Shown one piece after another: positions 53,761 to 64,000 of a stretch of DNA of 64,000 nucleotides. This DNA is from Blumeriella jaapii (lineage: Eukaryota > Ascomycota > Leotiomycetes > Helotiales > Drepanopezizaceae), in NCBI GenBank assembly GCA_009599575.1, contig VWND01000078.1:806001-870000 (forward strand), in the 5' to 3' direction. The number at the start of each line of letters is the position of its first letter. The first letter of the stretch is position 1. The notes beneath the pieces were generated by a model that was not told the origin of the DNA, made no database searches, and saw only the letters and a list, made by a program, of their open reading frames with translations. The position numbers were made by a program, and so were the translations under genes.

Positions 53761-56700
53761 AAACGCAATTACGGTTAAAAATCGAATTTTTTTACTTTTT
53801 ATAAGCGAAACTTTGGATCGTTTGAAAAAAGCTAAAATATTTATTAAGCTAGATTTTATTTGGGCGTATTACCGCCTTCGAATAAAAAAGGAAAATAAAT
53901 GGAAAATTGCGTTTCGCATTCGTTACGAATATTTCGAATATTACGTATTATTTTTCGGCCTTTCGAACGCACCAGCAATTTTCCAAACGTATATTAATTA
54001 AGCTTTAGTCGGTTTAATAAATATTACGTATATAATTTATTTCGACGATATTTTAACATTTTCCGAAAACTCCGACGATTATATAAACGCGGTAAAAAAA
54101 GTTTTCGAAAAATTCCGTATTAACAAATTTTACGAAAATCTGAAAAAATATGCTTTCGATACGAATACGGTTGAGTTTCTAAGCTTCGTCGTTATTTCTA
54201 CGAAAATTAAAATAAACTTAAAAAAAATAAATAATATTCGGAAATAGCTTTTTTTTACTACGTAGCGAAATATTTAAATGTTTTTAGGTTTTATTAATTT
54301 TTATAAACGTTTTATTAAAAATTACGCTAAGCTTTGCCGATTTATTATAAACCTTTTAAAAAAAATGCAACGAAAAAAAATATGGGGCCTTTTTCGTTTT
54401 TTATTCGAAGCGAAGATCGCTTTTTTATTTTTAAAAGAAAAGTTTTGCCGAGCATCGATTTTACGTTATTTCGATTTTCGATTGAAAATTCAAATCGAAA
54501 CAAACGCTTCGAAATTCGCTATAAGCGGAATATTATTTTAATTGTTCGAAGAAAATGCGAAAGCACGTTGGCATTTTATAGCGTATTATTCGAAAAAGCT
54601 TTTTTTTATAAAATAAAAATACGAAATCCACGACGCTAAGCTAATAATTATAATTTACGTTTTTAAATAATAGAATTAATATTTACGTAGCGCTTCCGAC
54701 GTTATTATTATACGTATAAATTATTATAATTTAAAATATTTTTTTACGAAAAAACGTTTAAACGAACGCTAAGCGAAATAGGCCGACGAGCTAATTAAAT
54801 ACGATTTTGCAATCGAATATAAAACAAAAGTTTTTAATCCGGCGAATAATTTTTTTCGCCGGCCAAATTTAAAAAAAAATAAAAAAAAAAATAACAAACA
54901 GCTGCTTACGCTGCATCGAAAGCTAAAATTAACTTATTTAAAAAATTTTAAAATGTTTTCCGCAATAAAAACACGTTTAAAATCGAAATATAAATTATTT
55001 CGCGCCGATAAATATTCGAAGCTTTTATTAACGGAATTAAAAAGTAAAAAGCAAGCGGAGAAAAGCCAAATAAAAAGTTTTTTCGCCGGATTATTTTTTG
55101 CTAATATTATTAATTGCAAATAATATATATTACGAAGCGTAGCCGCTGTATTATTACAATCCGAAACGGCTAATAACGAGCTAGCAAAACCGATTTACAA
55201 AACTATTTTTGAATTGCAAAAATTTAATTTTTTTATATTACAAAAAACGTACGAATCGGCTTCGCAAAATAATCGAGCCGAATTCGAAAAATATTAACGT
55301 ATAAGTCAAAATAAATTACTACGTTATAAAAAACGTGCGTATATTTCGAATAAAAGCGTTATTAAAAGCGAAATATTAAAAATTAATTACGACGATCCGA
55401 CCGCCGGTTATTAAAACTTTCGGCGAACGTTAAAACTGGTCGAAAAAAAATATTTTTGGCCTGGTTTACGAAACGACGTAAAGCGTTACGTTAATACGTA
55501 TAAAAAATGCTAAAAAAGCAAATTTAAAAAACATCGATTTTATAGCGAATTAGCTTTTTTTTCGATTTTTACGAAACTTTAGGAAAAAATAATTATAAAT
55601 TTTATTACGAATTTATTTTTTAGCAAAAAACGAAATCGTATTTACGATTCGATATTCGTTATAATAAATCGATATATAAAGCTGTCGAAATATATACCGA
55701 TATAAAAAACGATTTTAGCCCTAGATTTGGCTGAGATATTTATATAATACGTTTACAAAAATTTTGATTATTTTAAAAGGATTATTATAAATAAAAAGTC
55801 AGTTTTCATTAATAAATTCTAGTTTTTAATAATATTTTATTTATAAATACGACGTCGATTAAACACCGCTTTTTATTTTCAAACCGATAGCCAAACGGAA
55901 CGTTAAAATCAAATTTTAAAATTTTATTTTCGCACGTATTGCGATTATCGACAAAACGATTAGGCTACGAAGCTTATTTTAGCCGAGTTTACGTATAATA
56001 ATTCGATATACGTTTTTACGGATTTTATTTCTTTTCGCATATTATACGGCTTTTATTCAGAACTTGGCAGCAACGTCGAAAGCGACGTCGTAAAAAAAAA
56101 GATATCGTTAACGGAAAAACGAATTGAAATATTATTAAAAAAAAAAACATTTTCAGTAAAAAGCTAAAAAAAGCCAACGCGAATTATAAAAGATTTTACG
56201 ACGCTAAATATAAAAAAATTAAATTTCAAATAAGCGACAAAATATTATTATCGATTAAAAACCTTCGATAACTGCGACTTTTTCGAAAGCTTTTAAATAA
56301 ATATTTAAAGCTTTTTAAAATCAAGCGAATTATATACGAGCACGGCCAAGCTTATTAATTCGAGCTTTTTTTTTAATATCGTATTTACGATATTTTCCAC
56401 GTTTTTTTATTAAAATTTTGACAGAATCGGAACGATACCGAGCCGAAAAATAATATAATAAAATTTTAAAAACCCGAAAAATACGAAGTCAAATTAATAT
56501 AAGCTTATAAAAATACAAAAAAAGGCCGATATTATTTAATACGATAAAAAAGTTATTTATTAAGCGAAAACTCGTAAAAGCTAGAAAACTATTTTACGAA
56601 CGTAAAAAAAGTTGTAAAAAAATATTTAAAAAATACGACAAATAATAGCAACGGAGCAATAACGAATACGCGCCGTAAAAAAAAAAAAAAAAAAAAAAAA
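53761..56700 (+). pseudogene. element C reverse transcriptase (rest), RNase H, integrase, chromodomain
   Basis: Continues the frame cut at 29108. At 53813-54001 DRLKKAKIFIKLDFIWAYYR and FFGLSNAPAIFQTYIN are readable, then YFDDILTFSE with the catalytic Asp pair still present (about 54040). 54278-54541 has MFLGFINFYKRFIKNYAKLC. Integrase at about 55380-56150 (KYFWPGLRNDVKRYVNTYKK and TDSQTER). A chromodomain-like tail ends in a run of about 20 A residues near 56682-56701. Confidence 0.82.
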
Positions 56701-56881
56701 AATTTAAAAAACCTTAAAACCGCCGCTAAAGCGATTTGTTATTAGCATTATTATTATTTTTTATTTTTTTATTTTTATCGCTATTTTTTTCAGATTTAAA
56801 AGCAGCGGCAGGCTAAAAAAAATTAATATTAAACGAATTCGCAAAATATTCGATTTATTTTAATTAAAACTTTTACGATAG

Positions 56882-57054
56882 TATGAGGGGATGAGACGTC
56901 AGTTCGTTAGTCACGTGGTCCGAAGGTCACGTTGTTGTCACGTGACATCGGAGCCCGCACACATTGTATCTTAAACTTCGCGACACCTCTAACTTAGAAC
57001 CTCGTAGTCAATGCAATTCATCTACGAACCTTTTGCTCGTTCGCACCCCTGACA
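56882..57054 (+). repeat. element D 5' LTR
   Basis: Begins TATGAGGGG (mutated from TGTGAGGGG). Two CACGTG sites at 56912-56917 and 56939-56944. Confidence 0.92.
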
Positions 57055-57269
57055 TATTGACTACCAAACCTCCTTGACACTCCTATTTCAGCCCTCGAGC
57101 TGAAAAGGCCTGCCAACTCTGTTCTGCCCTTACGCATACAAAAAATCAATAAACCTTATCGCGACAACAACCCTTACGACCTCTTAAAAATAACCTTTAC
57201 GATACGAAACTACGAAACGACAACTCCCTCTGACACAAGACCCATATTCAAAAAACCCCGTTCTGCTTC

Positions 57270-60200
57270 TGCCTACATCCCGGAACAAAATACATTTCAC
57301 GCTCTTTCCTTAACGAATTATATCGGACCATCCCAAGTTGTCGGAACCCTCCAATTGCTTTATTTTGGGGCACCTTGAATATCCCGACCAAATCGTCGCC
57401 GCCCTGATCGCTAATACGAAAGCCTGCTTTTAAGAAATTCTCGATATCTTCGTCTACGCGGTAAAACAGAACGATATAATAGTATTACTTAAAATTAAAC
57501 TGAATGATTTCGCTCAAAAGCTGGATATTCAAACGGTACAATATTAAAAAAAAAAAGTTTCTCAAAAAAAAATAATTCAAAACCGCGAAGCCGAGCTTGC
57601 TAACCTCCGAAGACAAGCTCCTACCAGTCAAAATACACCGAACACCTTAAACGCAGAAAGAAAAATATCTGCCTTCTCCGACCCCGATAAATTCACAAAT
57701 TCGGGTGGCACTGACAACGTTACGAAACACTTTACCACCTTCTTTTAAAATATAATCTTAAAGCTCCGTTTTAATCAGGACTGGTATGCGACCGAACAGG
57801 ATCGTATAAGCTATTTCTTCTTCCGCCTCTCCGATACAGCCAAAGGCGCTTTACAGAAAGGTTTACGTACGAACGGCACCTTTTTCTACCTGACTGTTGC
57901 AAAAATAATTCAAATCCTTTAACAATCGTTCGATATTCTTAACCAACAGGCAGATACATCTAAAAAAATTCTGTCCTTTAAGCAAAACAACCAACTCCTG
58001 TCCACCTTCCTTCCTACCTGGCTAGAAGTTAAAAATCATACTAAGTTTAATAACGAAGCCGCTATCGCTATTCTGCGCGAAGCTTTTTATATTTTAATAT
58101 AATCACCCGTTTATCGTATATTAACCTTTCCGATTTGAAAACCGATCTTATTGATTTTTGCGCCCAAATGCGCGAAACCGATACCGTTCTTCGATAATTA
58201 AATCTCAATTATTATAAAACCGGAAGCCGCAATACGGGAATCACTTTTTCCGCCCTTATATTCAAAACTGCTATTACGACTATTATTCAAAACGACCCTA
58301 TAAACTTCAGTGCTACCCAAACCAAAGCAATTACATGGACCGCAGCTAATATAGCAAAAAACAAACGCCCAGTCGGTGACGCCGAAAAGCTAGCTCGCCG
58401 AACCTACCTCTTTGCTAACAACCTTTGCTTATGGTATGCCAGCGATAAACACCGAGCTGCTAATTGCCCCGATTCCCTTTGGGTCAAAAAAATTAAAGCC
58501 GAGGCAAAAAAGTCGGGAAACTGACTGTTTCTAATAATTGTTATTATCAGAAACCTTTAAAAAATAAATTGGAATTATCTGCTTTAAATAGCGTTCCGAA
58601 ACCACATTTGGTATTGCCTTGTATTATAACTGCTAATAATATACATATCAAAACCTACTTTTTAAACGACTCCGAAGCTACCGATAATTTTATTAACCAT
58701 GCTTTTGTGCAACATTACGAATTAACCTTTGTTTTACTTACCAACCCACGTAAACTTACCGTGATTAACGGACGTTCTTCCACCCACGGCGACGTTACTC
58801 ATCAAATCTCCTTTCAAATCAATATCGCCCGCCATACCGAACGAATTACAGCTTTCATCATAACACTTAGGAAATACGACCTTATTCTGGGCAAACTTTG
58901 GCTTAGAACACACAACCCTCACATTAATTAAACTACGAATACCCTTTGCTTCAATTCAGACTTCTGCCGTTCGAACTGTTTACCTCAGAACTTTCATCAA
59001 TTGGCTGTTTCAGGCTTAATTTAAAAACGCCATTTTTACAAATCAATCGTTCAATCAGCCCCTTTTCGCCGTACAGAAGCTGCTGCTTTCAATACTTTAT
59101 TCTTTTAGTCCGGAATCGAGGTGTTTTCAGCCTTATTGTACGAAATCGACCAACGTTTACAGAAACTGGGCGCTATAATCAAAAACGATCCCAACTTTGT
59201 ATTTCCAGAAATAAACCAGTTACGACAAGAACTCTCTTAAGCTGAACGACAACACCTATCAGCTGAATTTTACCTCGCTGAAGCCTTTTTAAAAAATATT
59301 CGTTTGGCCCTTTAAACCAAATTACCAATCGACTTCCGAATAAAACTCCCTTAACACTACTATTACCATTTGGCCGCTTTCGACTTTATTAAAGCTGATA
59401 AACTTACGCTTTATAAAAAAGGCGTTGATTATACGATAAAACTCCGTTTTGGCGCAGTACCCTTATACGGTCCTTTATACAACATATTAGTTGACGAACT
59501 TTAAGTTTTACGTAAGTTTCTGAAAAAAAACCTCGAAAAAGGCTGGATTCGAGCTAGCTCCTCCCCCGCCGCCTTTCCAGTTTTATTTGCAAAAAAACCA
59601 AAAGGCGGATTACGTTTTTACGTCGATTACAAAGCTTTTAACGTTATAATAATCAAAAACCGGTATCTTTTGCTATTAGTTCAAAAAACACTCTCTCGAT
59701 TAAATAAAGCGAAGTTTTATACCAAACTTAACGTTTTTGCCGCTTTTAATAAAATTCGAATAAAAAAGGGCCATAAATAGCTTACTGCGTTTAATACGAG
59801 ATACGGTCTATTCGAATCGTTGGTTATGCTTTTCGGTTTATGCAACGCCCCTGCCACCTTTCAATCCCGCATAAACGATATTCTACGACCTTATTTAAAT
59901 ATCTTTTGCATAACTTATATAAACGATATTTTAGTTTATTTAAACGATTTTTAAAAATACAAAAAACACGTCAACCTCGTTCTTTAAGCTTTTTCCGACG
60001 CTGGCCTGCAATTGAATATAAAAAAATACGAATTTAAAATTCAAGAAATCGTTTACTTAAGAATAATTATTTCTATTACTGGAATCAAAATAAACTCTAA
60101 AAAATTGGAAGCTATTATTAGCTAAAACCCCCCCTCCAACGTTAAAAACGTATAAGCGTTCCTAGGTTTTGCAAATTTCTACCGACGCTTTATCAAAAGT

Positions 60201-62687
60201 TTCTTTCGCATCGTTATCCCTTTGGTAAATCTGACGAAAAAAAACACTAAATAAAACTTTAACAATAACTGTATTAAAGCCTTCGAATTTCTCAAATCAG
60301 CTTTTACGACTGCATCTACGTTGTTCCATTTCAACTCTGACAAAAAGATATTTATTAAAACTAACGCTTTTGACTACGTTTCTTCAGGGATTCTTTCTCA
60401 GAAAAACGATACAGAAGTATTTTATTTAGTCGCTTTTATATCGAAAAAATTCGATTCAGCCGAATGCAATTACGAAATCTATAACAAAAAACTCCTCGCT
60501 ATTATACGTTGCTTCGAAAATTAACGAGCCGAATTACAAAAAGCTGCCTATCCAATTCGAATATTTACAAACCACCGAAACTTGGAATATTTCATAACGA
60601 CTAAGCAATTCAACAGGCGTTAAATACGCTAAAACGAGTTTTTAGCTAGTTTTGACTTTATAATTATATTTAAACCTAGAAAACAAAGTGGCAAACCTGA
60701 TTTTTTGACCCGACGTTTTCAAAACCTCCCCCAAAACTCTTTAGACGAGAGGATCCAGTTCCAAAACCAAACTTTTCTTAAAAAGCACCACTTAACTAAA
60801 GTTTTGAACGCTGAAGTTTTAAACGCTTTTCCAACTCTATTTAAACAAATACTTAAGGCAGACGACGAAAAGCTTTTACGATTATTAAACGAACATTATT
60901 TTACTGATAAGCTATAAATTGCTACCAAAAAAAAAATGCTTAAACCAAAAGGTATTCCAAGATTAAAAAACTTACAATTCTCCGAATACTTTATACGCAA
61001 TAACAAATTGTATTTTCGAAACCGATTATACGTTTCAAACACACCGAGTTTAAATATTCCTATTCGCACCTGGCTATTGCAAATGGCCTATGATTTAATA
61101 AAAACAGGCCATTCCGGAAAAAACAAACTGTACGAGATTATCAGCAGAAATTATTATTAATTATTGATTTCTAAAGATTGCAAAAGATTTATGCGCAATT
61201 GCAACGGCTGTTTTCGCAATACAAGCACCAATCAACGCTACCAAAGATTTTTCAAATCTCTGCTTATTTTTTTACGCCGATAAAGCTATATATTAATCGA
61301 TTTTATGGGTCCTTTCCCCGTTAAAAAGCACAAAAGTCGAAACAATCTGATTATGGTAGTAATATGTCGCTTTATTAAAGAACGATATTATACAGCCTGC
61401 TATTTTGCTATAAAAGCGTCAGATCTAGCCAAGCTGTTTTGTAGAAATATTTGGCGCTTATATAGCCTTCCCGATTTTGTAGTTTCAGACCGAGGCTTTT
61501 TGTTCGTTTCATAATTCTGAAAAGCTATTAATTACCGTTTCGGAACCAATATTACGCTATCCACCAGCTTTTATTCCGAAACAAATGGCCAAACCGAAAA
61601 CGCAAACGCTTATCTACTTTTTTATTTAAAACAATTTGTTAAATACGCCCAAAAAGATTAAGAAGACTGGCTCCTTCTAGCCGAATTCGCAGCAAATAAC
61701 GCTGTAAACGCCTTTACCGGAGTCTCCTTTTTCTACGCTAACAAAAGCTTTTACCCCCGACTGAGCTTCTCCCCATCCAAACCTATTCTAGTTTCAACTT
61801 TCCGCACGCTACAAATAGCAGACGCAAAAAAAAACGATTTTGCAAATAAAATAAAAAAAATAAAACTACTATTACGTACGAATCTGACTTCAGCGCTGGC
61901 CGACCAAAAACACTATTTTAACCGATATCGCCAACCAGCTTTTGCCTACCGAATAGAAGATAGCGTGTTTCTTAATAAGCGCAATATCATTTTTACCAAA
62001 CTAATCAAAAAGCTCGATAATAAGTTTTACGGTTTTTATAAGATCGCCGAAGTTTTAGACTTTCACAATTATAAATTGAAATTACTTTTCGAGCAAAAAC
62101 TATTACACTCCGTTTTTCATACCAACTTGCTCAAACCTGCTTACAACAATCCTTTTTCAGGGCAGGAAAACCCCCCCCCCCCCACCATTTGTTTCTATCG
62201 ACGCCGACGGCAGCTTGCTGTAGGCTATAAACGCCATTCTCGACTCTAAACGAAACCCCAACTTTTTTTATCTTATACAATAACGCGGCTATAACGCCGA
62301 GAACCAGTTTTGAAAACTATTAAAAAACGTTATTAACGCACACAGTTTTATAGCTGAATTCGCTATACGTTTCCCTCAGAAATCTCATCCGACCAAAGCA
62401 GAACTGGCTAAAGCCAGAATTGCTAACAGAAAACGTGCTAAATCGACGAATAACGAAAACGAGCCTTTACCACCAAAAAAGGCTTTTACAACCGTCACCA
62501 AACATAAAAAAAACTGCTACCAATTCCCTTCTTATTACAAAGGAACCAGTTGTTTTGCTTCCGAAACTAGAAAAGCCTGCCTCTTCTTTTACCACTTCTT
62601 CTACTATTCCAGCTGAACTCCGCACTCGTTTACAGAAACGCCTCGCGAACGAAGCTCGATTTATAGAAGTAGATTCCGACGACGAAG

Positions 62688-62750
<63 letters not shown>
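57270..62750 (+). pseudogene. element D gag-pol remnant
   Basis: Gag from about 57270, with a knuckle remnant CLWYASDKHRAANC at about 58428-58470. Protease frame 58569-58931: YFLNDSEATDNFINHAF, the D-S-G-A box altered to DSEA, then KYDLILGKLWL. Reverse transcriptase at about 59560-60170 ([20 protein letters not shown]), with the catalytic box altered to YIND near 59916-59927. RNase H at 60321-60524 (LAIIRCFEN). Integrase at about 60936-61800: MGPFPVKKHKSRNNLIMVV, SDLAKLFCRNIWRLY and SETNGQTENANAYL. Chromodomain-type end at 61965-62249. The terminal frame 62420-62760 ends in a Lys run encoded by A58. Several TAA/TAG stops interrupt the whole. Confidence 0.88.
62693..62750 (+). repeat. homopolymer A58 at the 3' end of element D coding region
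   Basis: Fifty-eight A residues follow DSDDEEI in the last open frame of D, 17 bases before the 3' LTR. The length in the assembly may not be exact. Confidence 0.9.
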
Positions 62751-62752
<2 letters not shown>

Positions 62753-62767
62753 GGAAGGAGGATTATA

Positions 62768-62940
62768 TGTGAGGGGATGAGACGTCAGTTCGTTAGTCAC
62801 GTGGTCCGAAGGTCACGTTGTTGTCACGTGACATCGGAGCCCGCACACACTGTATCTTAAACTTCGCGACACCTTTAACTTAGAACCTCGTAGTCAATGC
62901 AATTCATCTACGAACCTCTTGCTCGTTCGCACCCCTGACA
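62768..62940 (+). repeat. element D 3' LTR
   Basis: Preceded by a purine-rich stretch (TAGGAAGGAGGATTATA). CACGTG at 62798-62803 and 62825-62830. Confidence 0.92.
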
Positions 62941-62945
62941 GATAG

Positions 62946-63946
62946 CCGTAGTCGAATTTTGAATTGCAATTACGATATTTTCGTAGAAATTTAAAATTTA
63001 ATTCAATTAGTTAAAATAAATTCGAACGACGTTTTCGAAACGTCGAAAAATACGTTTATATTAGCGTCGTTAAAAAAAAAGGCCGGCGCAGCCAAAGCTT
63101 TTAAAACAGCAGCAGCCGCCAAACCGGCAAAAGCGGAAGCAGCAGCAGCAGCAGCAGCCCGAGCCGCGGCGCGATTCGTACGATTTCCGACTATTATAAA
63201 AGCCGAAGCGTTACTTTTTTTAAAACGATTTATATAAGCGTCGTAAATAATAAAATCGATAAAAGTTTTAGCAAAAGCTTTAGCTTCGACAGCAAAAAAA
63301 AAAAAAGCGGCAGCGGCGGTAGCAGCATCGAAACGATTTATAAAATCGTTAAGGCCCGCGAAAAAAGTTTACGCTTCGATAGCGCGTGCGGCAAAAATTT
63401 GTAGCTAATTAAAAACGAATTCGAATAAAAATTTAAAAAATTTACAAAAAAACACTGAATATGCGAAGCTTTGCAACGGTTGCATTTTACGCTAGAAAGC
63501 TCGAAAACGCAAAAAGGTAAAAAGGCCGCTATAATGCTTTCGCGTAAAATCAGGCGTGCATACCGAAGGCAGATAAAAGTTAAAAGCATTTTAAAAGTTC
63601 GCGGCGAACGCGGCGAAAAGCAGTTGATTAAGGTAAAAAAAAGCTGATAAGAAAAAAAAAAAAAAAAAATGAAAAAGAAAAAAAAAAAGTCGAGCAGAAA
63701 GATTGCGGCCATTTTAAGGAAAAAAGCTTTTTCAAACGAAGATGCGAGCGCTATCGAAAACAAAAAAAACAAAACAGCAGAACAGCTACAATTCACGACC
63801 AAAAGCGAAAGAAACAGCTATAATTCACGGCCGAAAGCGAAAAAAACCGTACGTTATTTCGAAGGCGTAACGCACGCTATATACGGAAGCATACGCATAA
63901 AAAAATCAATCGCTTTTGGGGACCAAAGGCTTAGAAAAAAAAGTAA
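62946..63946 (+). other. 3' internal part of element C, with an Ala-coding GCA-rich stretch
   Basis: RIP-like DNA between the D insertion and the C 3' LTR. At 63064-63175 and 63290-63345 one plus-strand frame is strongly Ala/Lys-rich (AKAFKTAAAAKPAKAEAAAA and similar) and keeps GCA/GCC codons while the surroundings are AT-rich. I cannot assign it to a known domain. Purine runs with A-tracts lie at about 63650-63690. Confidence 0.5.
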
Positions 63947-64000
63947 TATCAAAAACCAATATTATATATATAAATCAGATAATTCGCCAAAACCTTTTGC
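63947..64000 (+). repeat. start of element C 3' LTR, cut by the window edge
   Basis: TATCAAAAACCAATATT and following bases align to the 5' LTR start TGTCAGGAACCAATATT; every difference in the visible 54 bases is a C-to-T or G-to-A transition. Confidence 0.85.

Larger units (their letters stand above)
56882..62940 (+). mobile_element. Ty3/gypsy retrotransposon D, nested in C
   Basis: TSD GATAG at 56877-56881 and 62941-62945. Two 173-base LTRs (TGTGAGGGG...CCCCTGACA) that differ at four positions. Total 6,059 bases. It is the least mutated full element, with several open stretches over 60 codons in gypsy order, so probably the youngest insertion here. Confidence 0.93.
26282..64000 (+). mobile_element. 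outer Ty3/gypsy retrotransposon C (runs off the window)
   Basis: The 5' LTR is at 26282-26413 (TGTCAGG...ATGACA, 132 bases) and a mutated 3' LTR starts at 63947. Removing the nested elements A (29114-53755 plus one TSD copy) and D (56882-62940 plus one TSD copy) leaves about 6.8 kb of internal sequence with gag zinc knuckle, protease, reverse transcriptase, RNase H, integrase and chromodomain in gypsy order. All reading frames are broken by RIP-like transitions. This is the oldest element of the stack. Confidence 0.88.

Noticed and set aside
63338..63802. 154-codon minus-strand frame with hydrophobic Phe run
   Set aside because: The antisense of A-rich tracts; composition-driven.

Overview
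The window is nuclear DNA of a filamentous ascomycete (Pezizomycotina). Genes have many short introns of about 45-90 bases with fungal splice signals, the products are fungal families (Pal1, 2EXR, SSB-type Hsp70, Rsc4), and the repeats carry dense C-to-T/G-to-A mutation that looks like repeat-induced point mutation (RIP). No rRNA or tRNA gene, CRISPR array or bacterial feature was seen.

Bases 1-24,900 form an ordinary gene-dense segment of balanced composition. In order: 3' end of an unrecognised gene; mitochondrial ribosome recycling factor (-); a 2EXR-domain protein (+); a 12-exon SSB-type ribosome-associated Hsp70 (-) that is frameshifted and split by a 1,673-base insert with its own reading frames; bromodomain protein Rsc4 of the RSC remodeller (-); the CDK subunit Cks1 (+); ER oxidoreductin Ero1 (+); a carboxylesterase-like gene lacking its catalytic Ser and His (+); an NmrA-like gene remnant (+); peroxin Pex13 (+); the morphology protein Pal1 (-); and the U6 snRNA exonuclease Usb1 (+). 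These are mostly unlinked housekeeping functions (mitochondrial translation, nascent-chain folding, chromatin, cell cycle, secretory disulfides, peroxisome import, polarity, splicing), not a pathway cluster.

Bases 25,280-64,000 are an AT-rich, RIP-mutated retrotransposon block whose order of insertion can be read from target-site duplications (TSDs) and matching LTRs. An outer Ty3/gypsy element C (26,282 to beyond the window) is split inside its reverse transcriptase by gypsy element A (29,114-53,755). Each LTR of A was then hit by a different Ty1/copia element: copia-1 (29,205-34,900) in the 5' LTR and copia-2 (41,080-53,600, minus strand) in the 3' LTR. Copia-2 was in turn split between integrase and reverse transcriptase by a Tad1-like LINE (43,129-49,485). 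A younger gypsy element D (56,882-62,940) sits in the 3' part of C. The edge of the block (25,279-25,988) is a mosaic of an inverted A-LTR end, a C-LTR piece, a LINE 3' tail and a solo A LTR.

The oddest signals are a 22-base stretch at the LINE 5' junction that equals the complement of the conserved 3' end of 18S rRNA; LTRs much less mutated than the element interiors; insertion of one copia element into each LTR of the same gypsy element; the broken SSB gene; and the esterase without a triad. No unambiguous new biological system was found. All splice models come from reading splice signals and family conservation by eye; no search or alignment program was run.
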